Below are positions 1 to 6,167 of a stretch of 11,633 nucleotides of DNA, in pieces. Positions within the stretch are counted from its first letter, which is position 1, and each line of letters begins with the position of its first letter. Origin of the DNA: Alphaproteobacteria bacterium. GTDB lineage: Bacteria > Pseudomonadota > Alphaproteobacteria > UBA6615. The stretch is from assembly GCA_013003285.1 (NCBI GenBank), contig JABDJY010000319.1:1-11633 (forward strand), given 5' to 3'. The translations under genes were made by a program, and so were the position numbers. The notes under the pieces were generated by a model that was not told the origin of the DNA, did not search any database, and saw nothing but the letters and a program-made list of their open reading frames with translations.

Positions 1-1
1 A

Positions 2-1006
2 GGCTGGATGGGGGAACATTACACCATCCCCTGGGAGCCCATTCCGGCGACCGATTTATTCGCCGCCACCGTTTTCGCTCAAACCGAGCGGATCCGCATC
101 GGAACCGGTATCGTGCTTTTACCCATGCATGATCCTCGCCAGGTGGCGCTGCGAATCGCTTATCTCGACCATCTGTCGAAAGGACGACTGAATTTCGGTA
201 TTGGCGCCGGTGGCGCGCCGACCGATTTCCAGTTTTGGGACATCGACTACAAGGAAGGCGAACACCGTGCGCGTATGCGCGAATCCATCGAGGTGATTAA
301 GCGATTATGGACCGAGGATGATCCCTTCGAGCACAATGGCAAGTTCTGGCAATTCAAGGTGCCGGAACCGATGATGAATGTGCCGCTCTATCACCATATT
401 CGGCCCTATCAGGATCCACACCCACCGATCGCTGTCTCCGGCTTGCACAAATCCTCGGAATCGCTGGTCACGGCGGGCGAGAACGGTTGGATTCCCATGA
501 GCATCAACTACCTGCCGGCGCGCAATCTGATTACCCATTGGGATGCGGTTTGCGATGGCGCGAAGAAAGCTGGGAGGCCGGCCCCGAGCCGCCGTAACTG
601 GCGGATCGCGCGTGAGGTCTATGTGGCCAAGACCGACCAGGAAGCGCGCGATCATGTGCTCAACGGTCCGATTGCGGCGGCCTATACCAACTATATGTAC
701 AATGTTTTAAAGTCGCTGGGTGCGGTCGATCTGTACAAAGAAGACCCTGACATGCCGGATGAGGCGCTGACGGCGGAATATGTCTGCGACAAGATCTGGG
801 TCGTCGGCAGTCCCGACACGGTCGCCGAGAAACTCGAAACCCTGTACAACGATGTCGGCGGTTTCGGCACCGTATTGCAGATTCAGTACACCTACGAGCC
901 GTTCCAGCAGTGGAAAGATAATATGGAGTTGTTCGCCAATGAGGTGATGCCGGGCCTCAAGCATCTCGTACCCGATGATGAGGAGTCTGCCGCAGCGGCA
1001 CAGTGA
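2..1006 (+). CDS. LLM-class (luciferase-like) flavin-dependent monooxygenase, 5' end missing
   Basis: Partial gene. The frame is open to the window edge, and the first visible residues (GWMGEHYTIPWEP) correspond to the GEHH-type segment that normally lies some tens of residues into luciferase-like monooxygenases. The Met at base 8 is therefore probably internal and the true start lies upstream. Family features visible are the IRIGTGIVLLPMHDPRQVA strand/helix, the SKGRLNFGIGAGG segment near the flavin phosphate site, and the C-terminal GSPDTVAEKLE helix typical of the fold. Such enzymes use reduced FMN supplied by a separate reductase to oxygenate or oxidise small organic molecules in the cytoplasm. 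The length and the HPPIAVSG segment resemble the limonene monooxygenase/alkanal monooxygenase branch. The substrate cannot be read from sequence. The gene ends 39 bases before the first iron oxygenase on the same strand, so they may be cotranscribed. The family call is firm; the specific reaction is unknown. Confidence 0.88.
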   Translation, partial: GWMGEHYTIPWEPIPATDLFAATVFAQTERIRIGTGIVLLPMHDPRQVALRIAYLDHLSKGRLNFGIGAGGAPTDFQFWDIDYKEGEHRARMRESIEVIKRLWTEDDPFEHNGKFWQFKVPEPMMNVPLYHHIRPYQDPHPPIAVSGLHKSSESLVTAGENGWIPMSINYLPARNLITHWDAVCDGAKKAGRPAPSRRNWRIAREVYVAKTDQEARDHVLNGPIAAAYTNYMYNVLKSLGAVDLYKEDPDMPDEALTAEYVCDKIWVVGSPDTVAEKLETLYNDVGGFGTVLQIQYTYEPFQQWKDNMELFANEVMPGLKHLVPDDEESAAAAQ

Positions 1007-1045
1007 CCTACGAACCGGAAGTCATACGAACAGGGAGTACCTGTC

Positions 1046-2086
1046 ATGTCGGTTGCCGCTGATATCGAGCGCTCGGTCACGCCGGACGTTACCCACTGCA
1101 TTGCTGAAGAAGAGATTCCGATCATTGATGTCGGCTTGTATTTGGCCGGCGATGTGGAGGCGCGCGAACAATTCGCAGTCGATCTCAGGGCGATCCAGGA
1201 AAGTCTGGGATTCTTCGTGATCGTCAATCACGGCGTGTCCCAGGACTTGATCGACCGCAGTTTTGATCAGGTCGCCGAGCTATTCGCTTTGCCGCTCGAA
1301 ACCAAGATGAAGTATCAGGTCGATTATCACCATATCGGCTACATCCCCGATAAGGCGAGCGTGCTGCGCCATTCGGAAATCTCGAAGGCCAATAAGAACA
1401 AGAAGAAGGACAAGAACGAAGGCTGGTCGTTCATGCGCGAGCGCACGCTCGACGATCCCAAGGTGGTGGCTAATGTGCGCCATCGTGGCCTCAATAAATG
1501 GCCCGACGAGTTACCCAATTTCCGCGCGATCATCCGTGAATATCAAGACACCATGGAGGTGCTGGCGCTGAAAATGCTGCCGGTCTATGCGCGCGCGCTG
1601 GGAATGCCGGCCAACTATTTCGACCACAAATTTACCTGTCCGGAATATTACAACCGCTGTTCCTGGTATCCGCCGACCGAGGTTGAGCAGGGGCAACTCT
1701 CCGTTGGGCCCCATTCCGACCATAGCTCGATGACCTACCTTCCCTTGATGGAGGTGCCGGGGCTCGAGGTTATGGCGCCGTCGGGTAAATGGATACAGGT
1801 CGATCCGCTGCGTGGCGGCATCGTCGTCAACACCGGTGAGTTCATGAACCGCTGGAGCAATGGGCGCTTTATCGCGACACCCCATCGCGTGGTGCCGCCG
1901 GTGCGCGACCGTTATGCGCTGACCTTCTTTTTTAATTCCAACGACGAGACCCTGGCCGATCCGCTGCCAACCTGCGTCGAGCCGGGGACCGAGCCCCAAT
2001 ACGAACCCATCTCGTTTCACGATTTCCAGGTGGGCTATTTGGACACCAATTATATCTACCGCACTGCGGAGATGGACAAAGACTAA
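1046..2086 (+). CDS. Isopenicillin N synthase-family Fe(II) oxygenase, copy 1
   Basis: Complete 346-aa protein of the non-haem iron, usually 2-oxoglutarate-dependent, dioxygenase superfamily. The N-terminal DIOX_N-like region (about residues 22-150) starts with the typical IPIIDVG strand and contains the ESLGFFVIVNHGV motif. The jelly-roll core carries the iron triad His223-x-Asp225 and His280. The NGRFIATPHRV segment preceding and including His280 is typical. The co-substrate carboxylate motif is normally Arg-x-Ser; here it is Arg289-Tyr-Ala291, so the Ser is absent. A lysine-rich insert lies near residues 114-123. The ATG has only a modest ribosome site (AGGGAG) upstream. It sits directly before a close paralogue. 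Family membership says it oxidises a small molecule in the cytoplasm; penicillin biosynthesis is not implied, as most members do other chemistry. Substrate unknown. Confidence 0.88.
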   Translation: MSVAADIERSVTPDVTHCIAEEEIPIIDVGLYLAGDVEAREQFAVDLRAIQESLGFFVIVNHGVSQDLIDRSFDQVAELFALPLETKMKYQVDYHHIGYIPDKASVLRHSEISKANKNKKKDKNEGWSFMRERTLDDPKVVANVRHRGLNKWPDELPNFRAIIREYQDTMEVLALKMLPVYARALGMPANYFDHKFTCPEYYNRCSWYPPTEVEQGQLSVGPHSDHSSMTYLPLMEVPGLEVMAPSGKWIQVDPLRGGIVVNTGEFMNRWSNGRFIATPHRVVPPVRDRYALTFFFNSNDETLADPLPTCVEPGTEPQYEPISFHDFQVGYLDTNYIYRTAEMDKD

Positions 2087-2105
2087 CGGCGAAGGAGGCA
2101 AAGCC

Positions 2106-3137
2106 ATGTCGGTTGCCGCAGAAATCGATCCCACCGTCACACCGGATATCGCCCGGTGTATCGTGGAAGAGGAAATACCGATCGTCGATGTGGGCGCCTA
2201 TTTATCCGGTGACATTGCCGCGCGCGAACAATTGGCGGTCGATCTGCGGGCGATCCAGGAAAGCCTCGGTTTCTATGTCATCGTCAATCACGGCGTGCCG
2301 CAGGATTTGATCGACCGCAGCTTCGAGCAAGTCGCCGAGTTATTCGCGCTGCCCCTCGGTACCAAGATGAACTACCGGGTCGACTTCCACCATATCGGCT
2401 ATATCCCCGACAAGGCGACGGTACTGCGCTGGTCGAACATCGCCGACAATAAGAAGAAGGATCTAAACGAGGCCTGGGCCTTCATGCGCGAGCGCACGCC
2501 CGACGACCCCAAGGTGGTCGCCAATGTGCGCCATCGTGGGCTCAACAAATGGCCCGAGGAATTGCCGAACTTCCGACCGGTGATCCTGGAGTATCAGGAA
2601 ACCATGGCGATCCTGGCGCAAAACATGCTGCCGGTCTATGCCCGCGCACTGGAGTTGCCGGCGGATTATTTCGACAGCAAGTTTTCCCATCCCGAATATT
2701 ACAATCGCTGTGCCTGGTATCCGCCGGTCGAGGCGGAGGAGGGGCAGTTTTCGCTGGCGCCCCATGCCGATCATAGCTCGATCACCTATCTACCGCTGAT
2801 GGACGTGCCGGGGCTGGAAGTCATGGCGCCGTCGGGCAAATGGATCGAGATCGAACCGCTGCGCGGCGGCATCGTCGTCAACACCGGCGAGTTCCTCAAC
2901 CGCTGGACCAATGGACGCTTTATCGCCACGCCGCACCGGGTGGTGCCGCCGAAGAAGGACCGCTATGCGCTGACCTTCTTCTTCAACGCCAATGACGAGA
3001 CCGTTGCCGATCCCATGCCGACCTGCATCGAGCCTGGTGAAAAACCCCAATACGAACCCATGTCGTTCCACGATTTCTTCATCACCTATATGGACGGTAA
3101 CTATATCTACCGGACCGCGGAGATGGATGAGGATTAG
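2106..3137 (+). CDS. Isopenicillin N synthase-family Fe(II) oxygenase, copy 2
   Basis: Complete 343-aa paralogue of the preceding gene. Over the first 60 residues I count 45 identical positions with no gap. A three-residue deletion falls in the lysine-rich loop (near residue 112) and accounts for the length difference. Iron ligands are His220-x-Asp222 and His277. The carboxylate motif is again Arg286-Tyr-Ala288 instead of Arg-x-Ser. The start follows a strong Shine-Dalgarno (GAAGGAGG) and lies 19 bases after the stop of copy 1, so the two are almost certainly cotranscribed and may be a heteromeric pair or have diverged in substrate. Divergence is spread along the protein, while the iron site, the HHIGYIPDKA segment and the APSGKW segment are kept, indicating two functional enzymes and no decaying copy. 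A terminator-like hairpin follows. Substrate unknown. Confidence 0.88.
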   Translation: MSVAAEIDPTVTPDIARCIVEEEIPIVDVGAYLSGDIAAREQLAVDLRAIQESLGFYVIVNHGVPQDLIDRSFEQVAELFALPLGTKMNYRVDFHHIGYIPDKATVLRWSNIADNKKKDLNEAWAFMRERTPDDPKVVANVRHRGLNKWPEELPNFRPVILEYQETMAILAQNMLPVYARALELPADYFDSKFSHPEYYNRCAWYPPVEAEEGQFSLAPHADHSSITYLPLMDVPGLEVMAPSGKWIEIEPLRGGIVVNTGEFLNRWTNGRFIATPHRVVPPKKDRYALTFFFNANDETVADPMPTCIEPGEKPQYEPMSFHDFFITYMDGNYIYRTAEMDED

Positions 3138-3175
3138 CGGCGGCGATTAATCTGATATAGGGGGAGAGCAGGCCG

Positions 3176-3207
3176 TCGCGAGCCGCTATTATGGCGCGAG
3201 GGTTTTT
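3176..3207 (+). terminator. Possible intrinsic terminator after the oxygenase pair
   Basis: A TCGCG/CGCGA stem is extended inside by CC/GG across a two-base bulge, with an 8-base loop. It is followed by GGG and five T (3203-3207). It lies about 40 bases after the second oxygenase stop. The stem is short and bulged, so strength is uncertain, but it is the best candidate for separating the oxygenases from the mutase cluster. Confidence 0.4.
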
Positions 3208-3213
3208 ATAGCT

Positions 3214-3230
3214 CGCCGGACAATTCGGCG
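3214..3230. promoter_or_regulatory. Inverted repeat upstream of the mutase cluster (candidate operator)
   Basis: CGCCG-gacaatt-CGGCG is a perfect 5-base inverted repeat with a 7-base spacer, 32 bases before the ATG of the crotonase-like gene. Its position between the terminator-like hairpin and the first gene of the cluster would suit a repressor or activator site, or a small 5' UTR hairpin. No matching regulator gene is in the window. In GC-rich DNA a repeat this short can occur by chance. I could not identify convincing -35/-10 boxes in the 124-base gap (3138-3261). Confidence 0.2.
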
Positions 3231-3261
3231 ATGCAATGCGTATTGGGAGAACGCGGTAACA

Positions 3262-4035
3262 ATGAGTGATAAACACCTTCTGGTCGAAATCCGCGACCGG
3301 GTTCTCTATGCGACCCTGAATCGGCCAGAGAAGCACAATGCCTTGAGCCTGTCGTTGCTGGCCGACTTGCGTCAATTGTTCGAAGCCCAGGCAGGCGACG
3401 AGACCTTGCTGGCCGTGGTGCTGACCGGCACTGGCGAAAAGACCTTTGCCGCCGGCGGCGATCTGCGGGAGCTGGCGGCCCTGCGCACCGAAGCCGAGGC
3501 CGAACAGATGTCGCGCGACGTTAAGGCCGTGCTGAACGTCATTCGTACCTTCCCGGTGCCGGTGATCGCCGCGCTGAACGGCAATACTTTCGGCGGGGCG
3601 GCGGAACTCGCGGTCGCCTGCGATTTCCGGATCGCCGCCGCCCATGCCAGGATCGGCTTTGTCCAGGGCCGGCTTGCTCTCTCGACCGCATGGGGCGGTG
3701 GCCCCGACCTGTTGCAGCTTCTCGGCCGGTCTCAGGGGTTACGTCTGATGGTGACCGGCGAAATGGTCGCCAGCGATGCGGCCTTGGCCATGGGTTTGGT
3801 CGATAAAGTCACTGGCGAGGACGAGAGTTTGGGCGAAGCGGTCGAAGCGTTCCTCGAGCCCCTGCGAAAACAGGCGCCGCAGGTGATGCGGGTGTTCAAG
3901 GCGCTCGCCGATGCTCATCGGCGCGGCGATTCACGCGAGACAATGCAGGAAATAGAGACCAAGATGTTCGTCGGCACCTGGGTGCATGACGATCATTGGG
4001 AGGCGGCGGAGAAGGTCCTGCCGTCACGGAAATAG
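3262..4035 (+). CDS. Crotonase-fold enzyme, ECHDC1-like acyl-CoA (methylmalonyl/ethylmalonyl-type) decarboxylase candidate
   Basis: 257-aa enoyl-CoA hydratase/isomerase superfamily protein. The CoA/oxyanion-hole segments are AAGGDL (63-68) and GGAAEL (111-116). Aligned without gaps to rat enoyl-CoA hydratase, Glu115 matches catalytic Glu144, but the second catalytic residue, Glu164, is replaced by Gln135 (IGFVQGRLAL). A true hydratase should keep both. The pattern GFV...WGGG followed by LGRSQGL and a C-terminal E..MFVGTW.HDDHWEA closely recalls ECHDC1, the ethylmalonyl/methylmalonyl-CoA decarboxylase; E. coli methylmalonyl-CoA decarboxylase ScpB likewise lacks this Glu. Its stop is four bases before the mutase large-subunit start, which supports decarboxylation of the mutase product or by-product. 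The ATG is preceded by GGGAG. The superfamily is firm; the decarboxylase role is inferred. An alternative is an enoyl-CoA isomerase or hydratase with altered acid/base chemistry. Confidence 0.8.
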   Translation: MSDKHLLVEIRDRVLYATLNRPEKHNALSLSLLADLRQLFEAQAGDETLLAVVLTGTGEKTFAAGGDLRELAALRTEAEAEQMSRDVKAVLNVIRTFPVPVIAALNGNTFGGAAELAVACDFRIAAAHARIGFVQGRLALSTAWGGGPDLLQLLGRSQGLRLMVTGEMVASDAALAMGLVDKVTGEDESLGEAVEAFLEPLRKQAPQVMRVFKALADAHRRGDSRETMQEIETKMFVGTWVHDDHWEAAEKVLPSRK

Positions 4036-4039
4036 AAAT

Positions 4040-5683
4040 ATGAGCAGCACAACCGAATCCCATACTGACCAAGACGAACCGGCCGAACGCACGCCGCCGA
4101 ATAAGCCGAACCCGGTGACGCCGTCGGGCATCGAAGTGCCGGTGGTGGCGACGCCCGATATGGTCGACTTCGCCAATGTGGGTGAGCCGGGTCAGTATCC
4201 CTTCACCCGGGGCATTTTCGAGAACGGCTTTCGCGGCCGCTTATGGACGATCCGACAATATTCCGGCTTCGGCACCGCCGAGGAATCCAACGAGCGCTAC
4301 CGGTTCCTGCTCGACCAGGGCCAGACTGGATTATCGGTGGCCCTCGATCTGCCGACCCAATGCGGCTACGACCCCATCGACCCCATGGCGCGGGCCGAGG
4401 TGGGCAAGGTCGGCGTCTCCTTGTCGAACCTGGCGGAAGTGGAGCTGCTGTTCGACGGCATCGATGTGGGGTCGATCTCGACATCGTTTACCATCAACGG
4501 TACGGCGTCGATCAGCTATGCCATGTACTGCGCGGTCGCCGATAAGCAGGGCGTGCCACGCGAGAAGCTGACCGGCACCATCCAGAACGATATTTTGAAA
4601 GAGTATGTGGCGCGCGGCACCTGGATCTTCCCGGTCAAGCCGTCCATGCGCCTGATCGCCGACACCATCCTGTTCTCCAACCAGCAGACCCCGCGCTTCA
4701 ATGCGATTTCCATCGCTGGCGCCCATGTGCGCGACGCCGGCTGCACGGCGGTTGAGGAGATGGGCTACACGCTGGCCAACGGGTTGGCCTATACCGACGA
4801 GCTGATCCGCCGCGGCGGCGATGTGGAGAAATTCGCCCGCCGGCTCAGTTTCTTCTTCTACGTTCATATGGATTTCTTCGAGGAAATCTGCAAATTCCGC
4901 GCCGGCCGCCGGCTGTGGGCGAAGCTGATGAAGGAACGCTATGGGGTCGAAGACCCGAAGGCGCAGATGTTCCGCTTCGGGGTGGTCTGCGGCGGCTCGT
5001 CGCTGATCGGCTCGCAACCCCACAACAATATCGTGCGCGTCGGGACCGAGACCATGGCGGCGGTACTGGGCGGCGCCCAATCGATCTTTACCTGCGCCTT
5101 CGACGAGGCCTTCCAGATTCCGACCGAACATTCGGCCGAGATCGCGCTGCGTACCCAGCAGATCATCGCCCATGAGAGCGGCATTGCCCGCACCGTCGAC
5201 CCGTTGGGCGGTAGCTACTATGTGGAGTGGCTGACCGACCAGATGGAGGCCGGCATGATGCAAGTGATCGATGAGATCGAGCAGTATGGCGGTGTCGAGA
5301 AGGCGGTCGAGGATGGTTGGCTGCAAATGAAGATCGCCCAGCGCGCCTCGGAGCGCAAACGCGCTGCCGATACCGGCGAGACGGTCATTGTCGGGCAAAA
5401 CTATTATCGCCGCGACGATCAGAACGAAGGTATCGGCGAAGTATTCAAACTCGACCCGCAAGCCACAGCCAAGGTCGTCGAAAAATACGAACGCGTCCTG
5501 GATACCCGCGACAGCGCCGCGGCCGAGCGCTCTTTGGCGGCATTGGAAAAAGCAGCTGCCGATGACGGCGAAAATCTCATGCCCTATCTCATCGATTGCT
5601 GCCACGCCTACGCCACCGTCGGCGAGATGATCGCGACCCTGAAAGGCCAATGGGGTGAATTCGAAGAGCCGGTGCGGCTGTGA
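4040..5683 (+). CDS. Coenzyme B12-dependent acyl-CoA mutase, large (alpha) subunit, divergent active site
   Basis: 547-aa catalytic TIM-barrel subunit of the methylmalonyl-CoA mutase family; the B12 domain is on the next gene. ATG 4040 is chosen because the in-frame upstream ATG (3986) would add an arginine-rich tail inside the previous gene. Residues 1-40 are Pro/Glu-rich and probably disordered. PFTRG (54-58), WTIRQY (69-74), TIQNDILKEY (180-189) and DPLGGSYY are conserved. Spacing to human mutase is gap-free: Tyr74 matches Tyr110, Arg192 matches Arg228 (118 residues apart in both), and His229 matches catalytic His265. Tyr plus Arg indicates a carboxylated substrate. However Tyr264 becomes Ala228, His350 Gly314, Gln352 Val316, His386 Phe350 and Asn388 Cys352, all substrate- or adenosyl-site positions. 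It is not the 2-hydroxyisobutyryl-CoA type (Ile and Asp expected at positions 74 and 101; here Tyr and Ala). The substrate is probably not plain methylmalonyl-CoA. B12 mutase is firm; specificity unknown. Confidence 0.93.
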   Translation: MSSTTESHTDQDEPAERTPPNKPNPVTPSGIEVPVVATPDMVDFANVGEPGQYPFTRGIFENGFRGRLWTIRQYSGFGTAEESNERYRFLLDQGQTGLSVALDLPTQCGYDPIDPMARAEVGKVGVSLSNLAEVELLFDGIDVGSISTSFTINGTASISYAMYCAVADKQGVPREKLTGTIQNDILKEYVARGTWIFPVKPSMRLIADTILFSNQQTPRFNAISIAGAHVRDAGCTAVEEMGYTLANGLAYTDELIRRGGDVEKFARRLSFFFYVHMDFFEEICKFRAGRRLWAKLMKERYGVEDPKAQMFRFGVVCGGSSLIGSQPHNNIVRVGTETMAAVLGGAQSIFTCAFDEAFQIPTEHSAEIALRTQQIIAHESGIARTVDPLGGSYYVEWLTDQMEAGMMQVIDEIEQYGGVEKAVEDGWLQMKIAQRASERKRAADTGETVIVGQNYYRRDDQNEGIGEVFKLDPQATAKVVEKYERVLDTRDSAAAERSLAALEKAAADDGENLMPYLIDCCHAYATVGEMIATLKGQWGEFEEPVRL

Positions 5684-5701
5684 GAACGATCGATAAACGA
5701 A

Positions 5702-5722
5702 CCCTCTCCCCATGGGAGAGGG
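5702..5722. repeat. Perfect 9-bp hairpin between mutase subunit genes (REP-like palindrome)
   Basis: CCCTCTCCC-CAT-GGGAGAGGG forms a perfect 9-base stem with a 3-base loop in the 85-base gap (5684-5768) between the large- and small-subunit genes. No T-run follows (GGCTTAGGGCG), so it is not a canonical intrinsic terminator. CCCTCTCCC/GGGAGAGGG palindromes are a common dispersed extragenic element in GC-rich proteobacteria, and this may be one copy. In the RNA it could stabilise the upstream message or change the subunit ratio. The rest of the gap shows nothing notable. Confidence 0.65.
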
Positions 5723-5768
5723 GGCTTAGGGCGCTTGAAATCAATAGTAACGGGCAGGCCGTAAAATC

Positions 5769-6167
5769 ATGAGCCTTAAGGGAAAACGCATCTTGATCGC
5801 CAAGCCGGGGCTCGATGGCCACGATGTGGGGGCGAAGATCATTGCGTTGGCGCTGCGCGACGCCGGCGCCGATGTGATTTATACCGGCCTGCGCAAAAGT
5901 CCGGATTATATCGCGCGGGTTGCGGTCGATGAGGATGTGGACGCGGTGGGCCTGAGCATGTTGTCGGGCAGCCACAAGGAAATCGTCGCCGATACGGTGC
6001 AGTGCCTGGAAGCGCTCGACGCCGCCGACATCAAAATTTTTGTCGGCGGCACGATCCCCACCGACGACCATGCGGGGCTGATCGCCGCCGGGGTGTGTGG
6101 CATCTATACCGCCGAAATGACCATCGACGATGTGCTGGCCGCGATCGACAAGGAGCTGGCGGCGTGA
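5769..6167 (+). CDS. Acyl-CoA mutase small subunit (B12-binding domain)
   Basis: 132-aa stand-alone cobalamin-binding Rossmann-like domain that supplies adenosylcobalamin to the large subunit encoded just upstream. It carries the base-off/His-on signature: Asp16-x-His18-x-x-Gly21 (GLDGHDVGAK), with His18 the lower cobalt ligand; Ser63-x-Leu65 (LSMLSGSH); and Gly93-Gly94 (FVGGTIP) contacting the dimethylbenzimidazole tail. Length and separation from the barrel match the split isobutyryl-CoA and 2-hydroxyisobutyryl-CoA mutases, whose small subunits are about 130-140 aa, and differ from the fused methylmalonyl-CoA and ethylmalonyl-CoA mutases. The ribosome site is weak (GGGCAGG region), so translation may rely on readthrough from the upstream message past the hairpin. 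The stop overlaps the GTG of the CoA-transferase. All B12 motifs are intact, so the complex should be functional. Confidence 0.93.
   Translation: MSLKGKRILIAKPGLDGHDVGAKIIALALRDAGADVIYTGLRKSPDYIARVAVDEDVDAVGLSMLSGSHKEIVADTVQCLEALDAADIKIFVGGTIPTDDHAGLIAAGVCGIYTAEMTIDDVLAAIDKELAA

Noticed and set aside
1046..3137. True isopenicillin N synthase or a beta-lactam cluster
   Set aside because: Only the superfamily signature is present; no ACV synthetase or other beta-lactam gene is nearby, and the Arg-x-Ser motif is altered.
3986..4039. Upstream in-frame ATG that would extend the mutase by 18 residues
   Set aside because: The added residues are arginine-rich and come from the out-of-frame end of the crotonase gene; ATG 4040 follows that gene's stop by four bases and gives a normal N-terminus.
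4331..5713. Long antisense open frame (460 codons) opposite the mutase large-subunit gene
   Set aside because: It is the complement of a strongly conserved gene in GC-rich DNA, its translation shows no recognisable domain, and no ribosome site supports it.
5702..5722. Intrinsic terminator between mutase subunit genes
   Set aside because: The stem is perfect but no U-tract follows, and termination there would separate two subunits of one enzyme.
6002..6163. Upstream ATG for the CoA-transferase
   Set aside because: It reads the B12-subunit gene out of frame into a basic, Arg/His-rich tail; GTG 6164 has AAGGAG and a GTGA overlap and starts at the family's usual N-terminus.
4040..6167. Assignment as 2-hydroxyisobutyryl-CoA mutase (HcmA/HcmB)
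   Set aside because: Split subunits and length fit, but that enzyme has Ile and Asp where this one has Tyr74 and Ala101, and it lacks the Arg equivalent to Arg192.
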